Shown here in pieces: positions 1-10,200 of a DNA stretch of 58,506 bases. The position numbers and the translations under genes are program-made. The DNA comes from Thaumasiovibrio sp043421945. Its GTDB lineage: Bacteria; Pseudomonadota; Gammaproteobacteria; Enterobacterales; Vibrionaceae. Under the pieces are notes generated by a model that was not told the origin of the DNA, ran no database searches, and saw only the letters and a program-made list of their open reading frames with translations. The stretch is from contig JBHOGO010000020.1 of the NCBI GenBank assembly GCA_043421945.1, forward strand, positions 1 to 58,506, given 5' to 3'. Each line of letters begins with the position of its first letter. Position 1 is the first letter of the stretch.

Positions 1-99
1 GATGAGTCCCCAAAGGGTATCAAAAATGTGTTCAAGAGAGTGGATCAACCTGACCAGTTAATTTTCCAGTTTGGTATGACTCATTTAAACGCCATAAAA

Positions 100-125
100 A
101 ACCCAAGCTTGAGCTTGGGTTTTTA
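100..125. terminator. Bidirectional terminator at end of tyrS
   Basis: A 9-bp stem (AACCCAAGC with GCTTGGGTT, loop TTGA) is flanked by A-runs on the left and T-runs on the right, so it can stop transcription in both directions. It lies just past the tyrS stop on the minus strand. The first ~95 bases before it hold no gene I can recognise; they may be the 3' end of an upstream gene. Confidence 0.75.
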
Positions 126-159
126 TCTTCTGCAAAGATGAATCGATTAAAGCAACTTA

Positions 160-1347
160 TTAAGCCACTGTAACGCGAGCAAATTTACGTTTACCCACTT
201 GGAATACGTAAGTTCCCGCAGCAGGTACATATTTAGTATCTTCAAGCTTCTCGCCATCTTGTTTTGCGGCGCCTTGACGAATCATACGCATCGCATCAGA
301 GGTCGAGTTCACCAATGCCGCTTCTTTTAGCAAGTTAGCAATCGCAATGCCAGCTTCAAACGTAAATTCAGGCATCTCATCAGGCATCGCGCCTTTCTGG
401 AAGCGGTTGATAAACTCTTGCTCTGCCGCTTCAGCATCTGCTTCTGAGTGGAAACGTGCAATGATCTCTTTTGCGAGTAAGATCTTCACATCACGTGGGT
501 TCTTACCGTTAGCAATATCAGACTTAAATTGCTCAATCTCTTCCAAAGGACGGAATGAAAGCAGTTCGTAGTAGTTCCACATCAGATCATCTGAGATCGA
601 CATGATTTTACCAAACATCTCAGAAGGCGCTTCACTCACACCAATGTAGTTGTGAGCAGACTTAGACATCTTCTTCTCACCGTCTAGACCAACCAATAGT
701 GGCATCGTTAAGACAGTCTGAGGCTTTTGTCCGTGTGCTTTTTGTAGTTCACGACCCATCAGTAGGTTGAATTTCTGATCGGTACCACCTAGCTCAACAT
801 CCGTTTCCATTGCTACCGAATCATAACCCTGGAGCAACGGATACATGAATTCGTGAATCGCAATTGGACGACCGTCAGCATAACGCTTTTTAAAGTCATC
901 ACGCTCTAGCATGCGAGCAACCGTTTGGTTAGCGGCTAGCTTGATCATGCCAGCGGCACCAAGCTCGTTTAACCAATCAGAGTTGAAGGCAATCTTAGTT
1001 TTTGCAGGATCCAAGATTTTAAACACTTGCTCTTTATAGGTTTCAGCGTTCGCCAGAACATCTTCTCGTGTCAGTGGTGGACGAGTCGTGTTCTTGCCAG
1101 TTGGATCACCAACCATGCCAGTGAAGTCACCAATAAGGAAAGTAACGTCATGACCTAATTCTTGGAATACTCGTAGCTTATTCAAGATAACAGTATGGCC
1201 CAAATGGATATCTGGCGCGGTTGGATCGGCACCCAACTTAATACGCAGCGGTCGACCTTCTTTCAATTTTTCGATCAACTCTGCTTCAGGAATAAGTTCA
1301 TCTACCCCACGTTTAATTTCAGCTAGCGCCTGTTCAATGCTGGCCAT
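160..1347 (-). CDS. tyrS: Tyrosyl-tRNA synthetase
   Basis: This class I aminoacyl-tRNA synthetase charges tRNA-Tyr in the cytoplasm. The HIGH-type motif HLGH sits at residues 48-51, the KMSKS loop (KKMSKS) is in the middle third, and an S4-like RNA-binding domain with conserved R-Q-G-A ends the protein. At 395 residues it matches the longer TyrS class found in Vibrio and Pseudomonas. I chose the ATG at 1347 because GGGAG lies about 8 nt upstream; an in-frame GTG at 1362 would overlap this ribosome binding site and add five unconserved residues. It is divergent from the M23 peptidase gene, with about 120 nt between them. Confidence 0.97.
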   Translation of the reverse strand: MASIEQALAEIKRGVDELIPEAELIEKLKEGRPLRIKLGADPTAPDIHLGHTVILNKLRVFQELGHDVTFLIGDFTGMVGDPTGKNTTRPPLTREDVLANAETYKEQVFKILDPAKTKIAFNSDWLNELGAAGMIKLAANQTVARMLERDDFKKRYADGRPIAIHEFMYPLLQGYDSVAMETDVELGGTDQKFNLLMGRELQKAHGQKPQTVLTMPLLVGLDGEKKMSKSAHNYIGVSEAPSEMFGKIMSISDDLMWNYYELLSFRPLEEIEQFKSDIANGKNPRDVKILLAKEIIARFHSEADAEAAEQEFINRFQKGAMPDEMPEFTFEAGIAIANLLKEAALVNSTSDAMRMIRQGAAKQDGEKLEDTKYVPAAGTYVFQVGKRKFARVTVA

Positions 1348-1467
1348 GCTATTTGCTCCCACAATATTTGCTTAAACTAAAGCCGAACAGTGTACTTGAA
1401 TAGCGGATATATTTGAAACCAGTTACACTGTTTGCTGTCATATTTTTATTCGCTATGTTTTGAAGTC

Positions 1468-2796
1468 ATGGATCCGTCTCAATCAAGCCCAATGTCAAAG
1501 AAAAAGAACTACCTTAAAACCAAACTCTGTATCGGCGCTTTAGGCTGTTCGTTTATCGTTGTAGGGCTAATGCTCCCTTCAAGTAGCGATGCGCCGAGTG
1601 ACTTCTATCAATACGAAGTCGGTACCCGATACACTACTGAGCTTAACCTACCAGAACCACCCGAGATCGTTTCTGAAGTGAAAGCCGAGCTTACTTGGAA
1701 AACACACACTATCGATTCAGGTGAAAGTCTGGCTGTTGTCTTCCAAAAGGTAGGCTTAAGCGCTCGTACGCTTCATCACCTCATCAATAGTGACGAAGGA
1801 ACGAAGAGCCTAACAAACCTAAGGCCTGGTGTTGTCCTCCAATTTGGACTTGATGAAGGCGGCGATTTACAGCAGCTACGCCAGACAAAAAGCTCAACAG
1901 AGACTTTTATCGTTGATCGCCTCGATGACACCACCTTTGCGTCAAGCACCGAAAGCCGTGAGGTTGACTATCAAATCAACTTTGCCCAAGCAGAGATTAC
2001 TTCAAGCTTTTGGAATGCCGGTATTTCGGCAGGACTAACCGCTAACCAAATTATGGAAGTCGCAACCCTATTCGGCTGGGATATCGACTTTGCATTAGAT
2101 ATTCGAGCTGGTGACCGCTTCAATGTCATGTTTGAAGAGCGCTGGTCAGAAGGTGAGTACATGGGGAGAGGTAAAGTCCTTGCCGCCCAATTTACTAACC
2201 TCGGGCAGACCTTTACAGCGATTCGCTCCGACAATGGCGAATATTATGATGAAAATGGTCAAGCGATGAAGAAGGCTTTCCTACGCTCTCCGCTTGATTT
2301 TCGTCGAGTAAGCTCTAACTTTAACCCTCGTCGTCTGCATCCAGTAACAGGGCGAGTTAGCGCGCATAGAGGCACAGATTATGTCGCTCCGGTTGGCACG
2401 CCAATCTGGGCTGCAGGTAATGGTGTTGTGACAGAATCAGGCTATAACCAATACAATGGTAACTACGTCTTTATTCGTCATAGTGAAACCTATATGACCA
2501 AATACCTTCACCTCACGAAACGTATGGTTCGTTCAGGGCAACGAGTTAGACAAGGTGACACTATTGGTACACTGGGCGCAACAGGGCGTGTGACAGGGGC
2601 TCACCTCCATTATGAATTCTTGGTCAATGGCGTCCACCAAAACCCAAGGACTGTTAAGCTACCGCAAGCAGAATCGCTGCAAGGTGATGAGAAGTCTCAA
2701 TTTCTTCGCCATGCCCAAAACCAGCTCGCTCAACGTGACCACTTTGATGAGCTGCTTGCCGGAAACCTCCTGCTTATCGATCACATGACACAATAG
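1468..2796 (+). CDS. M23 family peptidoglycan endopeptidase (MepM/Shy-like)
   Basis: This is a predicted cell-wall DD-endopeptidase that cuts peptide cross-links so the sacculus can grow. A short cytoplasmic start is followed by one hydrophobic segment (about residues 20-40), which should be a signal anchor. An OapA/LysM-like region comes next, and the lytic M23 domain is at the C-terminus. Zinc ligands are visible as H300-x3-D304 (HRGTD) and H381 in the HLH motif at 379-381. Length and layout match E. coli MepM and the Vibrio Shy endopeptidases; I cannot say which paralogue. The start is uncertain: I favour the ATG at 1468. A TTG at 1432 and an ATG at 1492 are also in frame, and none has a strong ribosome binding site. 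Confidence 0.88.
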   Translation: MDPSQSSPMSKKKNYLKTKLCIGALGCSFIVVGLMLPSSSDAPSDFYQYEVGTRYTTELNLPEPPEIVSEVKAELTWKTHTIDSGESLAVVFQKVGLSARTLHHLINSDEGTKSLTNLRPGVVLQFGLDEGGDLQQLRQTKSSTETFIVDRLDDTTFASSTESREVDYQINFAQAEITSSFWNAGISAGLTANQIMEVATLFGWDIDFALDIRAGDRFNVMFEERWSEGEYMGRGKVLAAQFTNLGQTFTAIRSDNGEYYDENGQAMKKAFLRSPLDFRRVSSNFNPRRLHPVTGRVSAHRGTDYVAPVGTPIWAAGNGVVTESGYNQYNGNYVFIRHSETYMTKYLHLTKRMVRSGQRVRQGDTIGTLGATGRVTGAHLHYEFLVNGVHQNPRTVKLPQAESLQGDEKSQFLRHAQNQLAQRDHFDELLAGNLLLIDHMTQ

Positions 2797-2862
2797 AGAG
2801 CTATCTTCTTGGCAGTTGCTATCCCCCTAGTGACATAGAGATAATCACGAAATAAGTGTCAT

Positions 2863-2890
2863 AAAAAAACCGCCTTAAGGCGGTTTTTTT
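2863..2890. terminator. Bidirectional terminator between M23 gene and erpA
   Basis: ACCGCC and GGCGGT form a stem around the central TTAA, with seven A's before and eight T's after. It serves the converging M23 peptidase (+) and erpA (-) genes. Confidence 0.85.
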
Positions 2891-2893
2891 ATT

Positions 2894-3235
2894 TTAAACG
2901 CTGAAAGAGGCCCCACAACCACATGTCGTCGTTGCGTTCGGGTTATCGATGAAGAAACGAGAACCTTCTAGACCTTCAGTGTAATCAACTGTGCCGCCAA
3001 TTAGATATTGAAGGCTCATTGGATCAACCACTAACGTCACACCACTTTTTTCAATCGTCGTATCACCGTCGTTCACTGCTTCATCGAACGTAAAACCATA
3101 CTGAAAGCCGCTACAACCACCACCGGTGATATATACGCGAAGTTTTAGATCTGGATTCTCTTCTTCGGCAATCAGTGTCTTTACTTTGTTTGCCGCAACT
3201 TCACTGAAGTTAAGTGGCAAGCTCGCATCGCTCAT
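2894..3235 (-). CDS. erpA: Iron-sulfur cluster insertion protein ErpA
   Basis: ErpA is an A-type carrier that delivers Fe-S clusters to apoproteins, including enzymes of isoprenoid synthesis and respiration. The HesB/IscA fold is evident from GGGCSGFQYGF in the middle and the C-terminal TTCGCGASF. These supply the three conserved cysteines. I place the start at the ATG at 3235, preceded by GGAGAAATAG. This gives 113 residues, the normal size; the in-frame extension to 3274 adds 13 unrelated residues. It is divergent from hemL. Confidence 0.95.
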   Translation of the reverse strand: MSDASLPLNFSEVAANKVKTLIAEEENPDLKLRVYITGGGCSGFQYGFTFDEAVNDGDTTIEKSGVTLVVDPMSLQYLIGGTVDYTEGLEGSRFFIDNPNATTTCGCGASFSV

Positions 3236-3448
3236 TCTATTTCTCCAACATTGCCGTGTGTGCCGATTATCCAATACCTGACCAATTCGTTCAAGTAATA
3301 TACCCCTCTCACCATTTAGATACTTAATCTCTTCACAAAAGGCTTAAACTCCTTATGGTTTTAACAGGTTGAGTGAATTCATCGCAACATGATGTTAAAT
3401 TCGGATTATCAGTACAATTGGCACAAATCGTTGCAAAGGAAAACAACA

Positions 3449-4732
3449 ATGACAAAGTCGGCAGAACTCTTCGCCAAAGCTCAACAAACTATTCCTGGTG
3501 GTGTTAACTCACCGGTTCGTGCATTTGCAGGTGTCGGCGGTGATCCCGTCTTCATTCAACGTGCAGAAGGTGCACGCATCTACGATGCCGATGACAATGC
3601 TTATATCGATTACGTCGGGTCTTGGGGACCAATGATCCTTGGTCATAATCATCCTGACATTCGTGATGCTGTTATTGCCGCTGCTCAACACGGCCTAAGT
3701 TTCGGTGCCCCTACCGAAGCCGAAATCTCAATGGCTGAGTTAGTCAGCGAGTTAGTACCATCAATGGAGATGGTACGCATGGTTAACTCAGGCACTGAAG
3801 CGACAATGAGTGCTATTCGATTAGCACGAGGCTTTACGAACCGCGATAAAATTATCAAATTTGAAGGCTGTTACCATGGCCACGCTGACTGTTTGCTTGT
3901 GAAGGCCGGCTCAGGAGCACTCACTTTAGGTCATCCGAGCTCGCCGGGCGTACCTGCTGACTTTGCTAAACATACCCTGACGTGTACGTTCAACGAACTT
4001 GAAACTGTCAAGGAGGCCTTTGAGGCTAACCCAGATGAAATTGCCTGTATTATCGTTGAGCCAGTTGCAGGTAATATGAACTGTATCCCACCTCAAGATG
4101 GCTTCTTACAAGGGCTGCGCCAGCTATGTGATGAGTACGGTGCAGTACTGATTTTCGATGAAGTAATGACAGGGTTTCGTGTTGCGCTTGGCGGCGCACA
4201 AGCGCACTACCAAGTTAAGCCAGACCTTACAACACTAGGTAAAGTCATTGGCGGCGGTATGCCTGTTGGTGCTTTTGGTGGTCGCCGTGACATTATGGAA
4301 TATATCGCCCCAACAGGGCCAGTCTACCAAGCAGGTACGCTCTCAGGTAACCCTATTGCGATGGCTGCGGGTCAAGCGAGTCTTTCACTGATTCGCGCTG
4401 AAGGCAATGAAGAGAAACTTGCTGAAATCACTGCGAAACTAGCAAATGGTTTTAAAGCAGCAGCGGATAAACATGGCGTTCCACTTCTTGTTCATCAAGT
4501 AGGCGGCATGTTTGGTTTCTTCTTTACAGAACAAGAGAGTGTTCGCACCTATGCAGATGTGGCTAAGTGCGATGTTGAGAAATTTAAGCGCTTTTTCCAC
4601 CTGATGCTGGACCAAGGTATTTACCTTGCTCCTTCAGCCTTCGAAGCGAGCTTTACTTCACTGGCGCATGGTGAAGATGAAATCAACGCAACACTGCATG
4701 CTGCAGATGTGGCCTTCGCTCAATTATCATAA
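3449..4732 (+). CDS. hemL: Glutamate-1-semialdehyde 2,1-aminomutase
   Basis: HemL is a PLP enzyme that converts glutamate-1-semialdehyde to 5-aminolevulinate, the C5-pathway precursor of heme and siroheme. The PLP-binding lysine lies in TLGKVIGGGMPVGAFGG. The GTEATMSAIRLARG cofactor region and the GTLSGNP motif are intact. The ATG at 3449 has AAAGGA 8 nt upstream and gives 427 residues, the usual length; a start at 3389 would add 20 residues without similarity. It is monocistronic and followed by a strong terminator. Confidence 0.97.
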   Translation: MTKSAELFAKAQQTIPGGVNSPVRAFAGVGGDPVFIQRAEGARIYDADDNAYIDYVGSWGPMILGHNHPDIRDAVIAAAQHGLSFGAPTEAEISMAELVSELVPSMEMVRMVNSGTEATMSAIRLARGFTNRDKIIKFEGCYHGHADCLLVKAGSGALTLGHPSSPGVPADFAKHTLTCTFNELETVKEAFEANPDEIACIIVEPVAGNMNCIPPQDGFLQGLRQLCDEYGAVLIFDEVMTGFRVALGGAQAHYQVKPDLTTLGKVIGGGMPVGAFGGRRDIMEYIAPTGPVYQAGTLSGNPIAMAAGQASLSLIRAEGNEEKLAEITAKLANGFKAAADKHGVPLLVHQVGGMFGFFFTEQESVRTYADVAKCDVEKFKRFFHLMLDQGIYLAPSAFEASFTSLAHGEDEINATLHAADVAFAQLS

Positions 4733-4773
4733 TTCTATATCGCTAACGCAGTGATGCACTGCTACCGTTTTAT

Positions 4774-4801
4774 AGCCACCTTTGATAAGGTGGCTTTTTT
4801 G
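4774..4801 (+). terminator. hemL terminator
   Basis: AGCCACCTT and AAGGTGGCT form a 9-bp stem with loop TGAT, followed by a T-run. Confidence 0.85.
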
Positions 4802-4897
4802 TATTTAGAACAAAATCATATCAAAAGAACTCAGATTAAAGCCGCCTAAACATACAGCGTTAAAAAGAGTTTCTAAGATGCCTAGCAAGGAGTACGC

Positions 4898-5983
4898 GTG
4901 AGCAATAACATTAAAGTGGAACCAAAACACTGGATCCTCGTTGGCGCATTATTAGTAGCCGTTTATGCCTGTTACCGTTTAGTCCAACCTTACCTTGGGC
5001 CAATCATTATGGCTTTTATTCTCTCGCTATTATTTTACCCTATTCATAGCCGTATCGAAGATAGATGTAAGAATCGAAATAACCTCGCATCATTACTTTC
5101 ATGCAGCATTATGACGTTTATTATCGTCATACCCGTCACGCTCGTTTTGATCGCGATTCTTAACCAAGGCGTCCAATTTTCTAAAAGTTCCCTGACGTGG
5201 TTAACAGAAGGTGGGGCTCAAGTCATATTCGCCCACCCTTATGTCGATATGGGGCTTCAATTAATCGATAAATACTCCCCATTAGACAATTTCAACCCAC
5301 AAGCACTGGTTGACAAGGCGACGGCATTCGCATCAACCATGGGCTCACAGATGCTGAATATCAGCGCACGGATACTGGGAGATATCACTAGCCTGATCAT
5401 CAACTTTATTTTGATGCTGTTTATTCTCTTTTTCTTACTGCGTGACCACGAAAAAATTGTCAACAATCTACGCTTGGCGATTCCCTTATCTCGCAGTCAA
5501 GAAGACCTACTTTTAGATGAACTTGAGAGCATTTCAAAATCTGCGATACTCGGCTCATTTCTAACCGCTATTGCCCAAGGTTTTGCTGGTGGTTTTGCCA
5601 TGTGGCTCGTAGGATTTCCAGGTCTATTCTGGGGCACGATGATGGCCTTTGCCTCCTTTATCCCAGTTGTTGGAACCGCGCTAATCTGGGTACCTACTGC
5701 CATTTACTTACTGTTGATTGGCAGTTGGGAGTGGGCATTATTTATGACGATTTGGGGCTCCGTCGTTGTTGGCTCTATCGATAATGTATTACGCCCACTC
5801 TTAATGCAGGGAAATTCGGGGATGAATACCCTACTCATCTTCTTTTCGATCATGGGCGGGCTGCAATTGTTCGGGATGCTAGGATTAATCTACGGTCCCA
5901 TCATTTTCGCGCTCACTATCGTGCTATTTAAGCTGTACCAAAGTGAATTCCGTGAGTTCTTAGAGAAACAAGATAACTGTTAG
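4898..5983 (+). CDS. AI-2E family transporter (PerM/YdiK-like)
   Basis: This is a polytopic inner-membrane protein of the AI-2 exporter superfamily. It has 361 residues and about eight hydrophobic segments, three near the N-terminus and the rest in the C-terminal half. The conserved late segments include GFPGLFWGTMMAFASFIPVVGTAL and the run ending GLIYGPIIFAL. Family members have been linked to AI-2 or Na+/H+ export, but most are uncharacterised, so the substrate is unknown. The GTG start at 4898 has AAGGAG 5-6 nt upstream. It sits between hemL and rsmC, the same position as in other Vibrio genomes as far as I recall. Confidence 0.85.
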   Translation: MSNNIKVEPKHWILVGALLVAVYACYRLVQPYLGPIIMAFILSLLFYPIHSRIEDRCKNRNNLASLLSCSIMTFIIVIPVTLVLIAILNQGVQFSKSSLTWLTEGGAQVIFAHPYVDMGLQLIDKYSPLDNFNPQALVDKATAFASTMGSQMLNISARILGDITSLIINFILMLFILFFLLRDHEKIVNNLRLAIPLSRSQEDLLLDELESISKSAILGSFLTAIAQGFAGGFAMWLVGFPGLFWGTMMAFASFIPVVGTALIWVPTAIYLLLIGSWEWALFMTIWGSVVVGSIDNVLRPLLMQGNSGMNTLLIFFSIMGGLQLFGMLGLIYGPIIFALTIVLFKLYQSEFREFLEKQDNC

Positions 5984-5998
5984 TTCTTGTTTCCCCTT

Positions 5999-6025
5999 GG
6001 CGCGGATTATGGGACAATCCGCGCC
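5999..6025. other. GC-rich hairpin between PerM gene and rsmC
   Basis: GGCGCGGATT and AATCCGCGCC form a perfect 10-bp stem with a 7-nt loop. There is no T-run after it on either strand, so it is not a clear terminator. It ends 27 nt before the rsmC ATG and could protect the upstream 3' end or affect rsmC translation. Confidence 0.6.
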
Positions 6026-6052
6026 CAATATTAATACACGCTGAGGCCCCTC

Positions 6053-7078
6053 ATGTCCCTGTCCGCTCCTAGCCAAGTCGTCGAACGTCAACTCGCTTTT
6101 TTTGAACAACGCCATGTGCTTGTCATTGGTGAACTTGACGGCACGTTACCGGTAGAATTAGAACAGACAGCAGCATCAGTGCGTGTATTCACCACTAACT
6201 ACCTCAACTTCAATACTTTAAAGAAACGCCACCGCTGCGAGTTCGGTGCGCAAGTCTCTTCTGAGTTTCTCGACGGTGTGGATCTTGTCTTGCTCTACTG
6301 GCCTAAAGCCAAAGCGGAAGCGGAATACCTTTTAGCGATGTCGATTGGTCAACTTCCTGCTGAGACAGAGATCTGTGTTGTCGGTGAAAACCGTGCAGGT
6401 GTGAAGAGTGCAGAGAAAATGTGCGCTAACTACACCAAGCTAGTTAAGCATGACGGCGCGAGGCGTTGCAGCTTTTACTGGGGCTCTTGTCAACATACAC
6501 CACAGCAGTTTGACCTATCGGCATGGTTTAAAGAGTACCCACTGACACTCGGTAATATTGAACTTACGATTAGCTCACTCCCTGGTGTATTCAGCCACGG
6601 GGAATTTGATAAAGGCACTCGACTGCTGCTAGAGCAACTACCAACACTAAAAGGCAGAGTCGTTGATTTCGGCTGCGGCGCGGGCATCATTGGCGCATGG
6701 ATGAAGGCTAAATTTAACAAAATCGACGTCACGATGTGCGATATTAGCGCCCTAGCCATTGAGTCAGCCAAGCAAACACTCCGTCAAAATAAACTGGAAG
6801 GCACAGTCATTGCCAGCGATGTATACAGTGATATTGAAGGGAGTATAGACTTCTTAATCTCAAACCCTCCTTTCCATGCGGGCCTTAAAACGAGCTATAG
6901 CGCAACCGAGACACTCCTTGCAGAAGCGCCAAGCTACCTAAGTAATATGGGCGAAATGATTATCGTCGCTAATAGCTTTCTTCAGTACCCACCGATTATT
7001 GAACAAAGCTTTGGTCAATGTGAGACACTCGCGACTCGAGACGGATTCAAAATTTACCACGCAAAAAAATGCGTCTAA
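6053..7078 (+). CDS. rsmC: 16S rRNA (guanine(1207)-N2)-methyltransferase
   Basis: RsmC uses S-adenosylmethionine to methylate G1207 of 16S rRNA in the 30S subunit. The protein has the expected tandem layout: a degenerate N-terminal methyltransferase-like domain (about 1-165) and an active C-terminal domain. The C-terminal domain has the SAM motif VVDFGCGAGIIGAWM and the catalytic NPPFHAG motif typical of base N-methyltransferases. Its 341 residues match the family. A hairpin terminator follows, so it appears to be transcribed separately from chiS. Confidence 0.93.
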   Translation: MSLSAPSQVVERQLAFFEQRHVLVIGELDGTLPVELEQTAASVRVFTTNYLNFNTLKKRHRCEFGAQVSSEFLDGVDLVLLYWPKAKAEAEYLLAMSIGQLPAETEICVVGENRAGVKSAEKMCANYTKLVKHDGARRCSFYWGSCQHTPQQFDLSAWFKEYPLTLGNIELTISSLPGVFSHGEFDKGTRLLLEQLPTLKGRVVDFGCGAGIIGAWMKAKFNKIDVTMCDISALAIESAKQTLRQNKLEGTVIASDVYSDIEGSIDFLISNPPFHAGLKTSYSATETLLAEAPSYLSNMGEMIIVANSFLQYPPIIEQSFGQCETLATRDGFKIYHAKKCV

Positions 7079-7106
7079 GATCACTAGAAAACCCGTTTTT
7101 TCGTTT

Positions 7107-7140
7107 GGATATGAGTCACTATTGAGTCATATCCTTTTTT
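7107..7140 (+). terminator. rsmC terminator
   Basis: GGATATGA and TCATATCC pair, and after a G-G mismatch three further pairs close a CTAT loop. Six T's follow. Confidence 0.8.
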
Positions 7141-7275
7141 GTCGCAGCATAAACGTGCTGTATAACAAACTTTGCCACCAACTTAGTTGCCAACATAAAA
7201 TAAGAACAGATACACTCTACTCTCTATTTTGACGGAATTGCCGGAGATTTTAACGGACGAAACTCTGGCCTTAGG

Positions 7276-10200
7276 GTGGATATGAAGTTTTTCAAATCTT
7301 TCAATCGCTTACAGCATGTTCTTATGATGGCTTTTCTGGTTATCAGCATCACGCCTCTCACGCTGACAGCACTCTTCTTTTTGAACTCCCATATTACCGA
7401 CCTTGAAAAACAAACCTTCAATCACCTCAGCTTGCTTCGAGATAATAAATCTCGTCAAATCGAACGTTATTTTGACAACAAACAACAAGAATCCCTTGCT
7501 TTTGCAAGCTCGGAACTCGCTAACGCCAGTGGTGGACGTTTCTATGGGTTAGTAGGTGCTTTCAAACAGCTGGCTAATTCAGAAGAGGAAGCGAGAGAAA
7601 TTGCCCAAAGTCACTATATTAAAGGCTACTTAAGCAATGAAGAGGTCGACTTAAGCACGGAAGGTACACTCTATATCGCCAATCAACGCTATCGACTTAT
7701 CCATAAGCGCTACCAACACGCCTTCGAACAATACCTCGCTCGCTCTGAATTCAAAAATATTTACCTTGTCGACATGAATGGTAATGTCGCCTATTCGGTC
7801 GATAAAGATCATCTTTTCGGAGAAAACCTAGTCACGGGAGAGTTTGCTAACACTGCGCCTGGTGAGACCTTCCAAGCACTGCGACAAATCACCAATAAAG
7901 AGTGGCAAGGCGATGAATCTAGCCCCTTTATGTTTACCGACTTCAGCTACGATGAAAACCTAGCAATGAATGTCGCATGGTTGGCAGCCCCGATCATTCA
8001 GCAGGGCTACCTACATAGTTTTGTGTTATTCAAACTTCCGACGACAGGAATGGATGAACTCCTTTCTGAAAAAATGGAAGATCAAACCTATATCAATACT
8101 GTTCTAATAGGGGCTGATAATCTACTCCGGTCCCATAACCTATCTTCATTGCCTGCAGAGCCTTCAAAAGAGTACCTAGGAAAAATCCTCGGGCAGTCAC
8201 CGCGGGTGGAGCGACTGATCAATCTCTCTAATAAGGCAGTTCTCAGCGCATTTACCCCCGTGAATGTACTTGGCAATCCGTGGACCTTAATCGTTGAGAT
8301 GCCTGAAGAAGACGCTTTCTCCCACATTGATCAACTTGAAAAAGTGTTCTTACTCGCCATGACCGCCGCCATATTACTCGTGATTATCGTGTCACATTGG
8401 TTATCCAACTCCATTACCGCCCCACTATTGAGAGTCACTTGGGCAGCCGAACGCGTCTCGGCAGGCGATCTTGATCAAGATATTAGTGGTACGGATCGCC
8501 CAGATGAAATTGGACGCTTAGCGATTAGCTTTGCCAGAATGCAGCGCTCAGTCAGAGAAAAGCTCCAATTAATTCGTGAACAAAATGCAGAATTAGAACG
8601 CAACCTGACAACTATTCAACAGAAAAACCAAGAACTTGAAACGGCAGACACGTTGAAAGATGAGTTCTTAGCAACAACGTCTCATGAATTAAGAACCCCT
8701 CTTCACGGTATGATTGGTATCGCAGAGTCCTTACAAGCTGGCATCAATGGTCCTGTTCCTCACCAGCAGATGAAGCAGCTACAGATGATCATCAATAGTG
8801 GTCAACGTCTTAGCACTTTAGTGGATGATCTTCTCGACTATCATAAAATGCGCTACGGCAATTTAGAGATCAACCAACATGCGACAGACTTAGGTACAGC
8901 CGTTCGGTTGGTCTTAGAGTTATCACAGCACCTTCTCGGCAGTAAGCCCGTACGTATCATTAATCAGATTCCTGTCGATTTACCTTTAGTCAGTGCAGAT
9001 GAACAAAGGCTTGAGCAAGTTCTCTACAATCTTGTCGGCAACGCAATCAAATACACGACAGAGGGAAAGATAGTCCTATCCGCTACGGTGCTTGATAATG
9101 AAGTGAGGGTTCAGGTTGTGGATACAGGACAAGGGATCCCTGCCGAAGAGCTTGAGCATATTTTTGAACCACTGATTCAAGCAAGTACGTATAGCAGCCG
9201 ATATCGTCAAGGAACAGGGCTAGGACTGACGATAAGCCGCCAGCTGATTGAGCTAATGGGCGGACACCTTTATGTCAGCAGCCAACCGATGGTAGGGGCG
9301 ACATTTAGTTTCACGCTCAATAAAGCAACAGAGGAACAAAAGGCAAATTGTCCTGCGCTTGTGGATCACTTTCATGCACCGTTACAAGAAGCCTCTTCTT
9401 TAGATGAGTACACCGTCTCCCCTGAAAACAGTGATGGTGATTTGATACTGGTTGTTGATGATGAGCCGGTTAACTTACAAATTGTGAGTAATTACTTACG
9501 AATGGCCGGCTACCGTGTAATGACCGCTGATAGTGGTAAAGTTGCTATCGAGCAGATCGCTGAACAAGTCCCTAAAGCCTTACTGCTTGATGTGATGATG
9601 CCAGAAGTCAACGGCTATGAGGTATGCACTTATCTTCGCTCGCAAGCAGAGACCGAAGCCCTCCCCATCATTATGCTTTCTGCTCTCAGTCAGCCTCAAG
9701 ATCGTATTAAAGGCTTTGAAGTTGGGGCCAGTGACTACTTACATAAACCATTTAATAAAGAAGAACTCCTTGCTCGGATTCGCGCTCACCTTCGTGCCGC
9801 GAAAGTGGCTGAAGAACAAGCCAATAATCAGCGCTTAATGAGTGAAATAGAACATCGAAAGCAAATAGAGCAAGGTTTATTGGAGACCCAGGGGCGTCTA
9901 CTCAACTTACTCGAATCAACCGCAGAAGCCATTCTTTGTATTCAAGCAGATGGACGTATCCGCTATGCCAACCTTGCAGCGGCACAGCTCCTCTCCACAC
10001 CCGCTGAAATTCTAGAGCGGCTCAACATCCAAGATTACATGGCGGACCTCTCACAACTCGAGGATATTAAAAGTATAGAGTCCCTTCATTTCCAACTACA
10101 AGGGGAATCCCACACCTGGCCAGCCCATGTACTACCCATGCCAGAGCCCTCTGGGCTACACGCTATGATCGTACTCTCTCACCTTGGTCCATCAAACCAG

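Noticed and set aside
2..61. Possible end of an upstream gene in the first 60 bases
   Set aside because: Each plus-strand frame gives only a short unrecognised tail, so no gene can be supported from this fragment.
1432..1467. Upstream TTG start for the M23 peptidase
   Set aside because: It would add 12 residues without a ribosome binding site; the ATG at 1468 gives a normal signal anchor.
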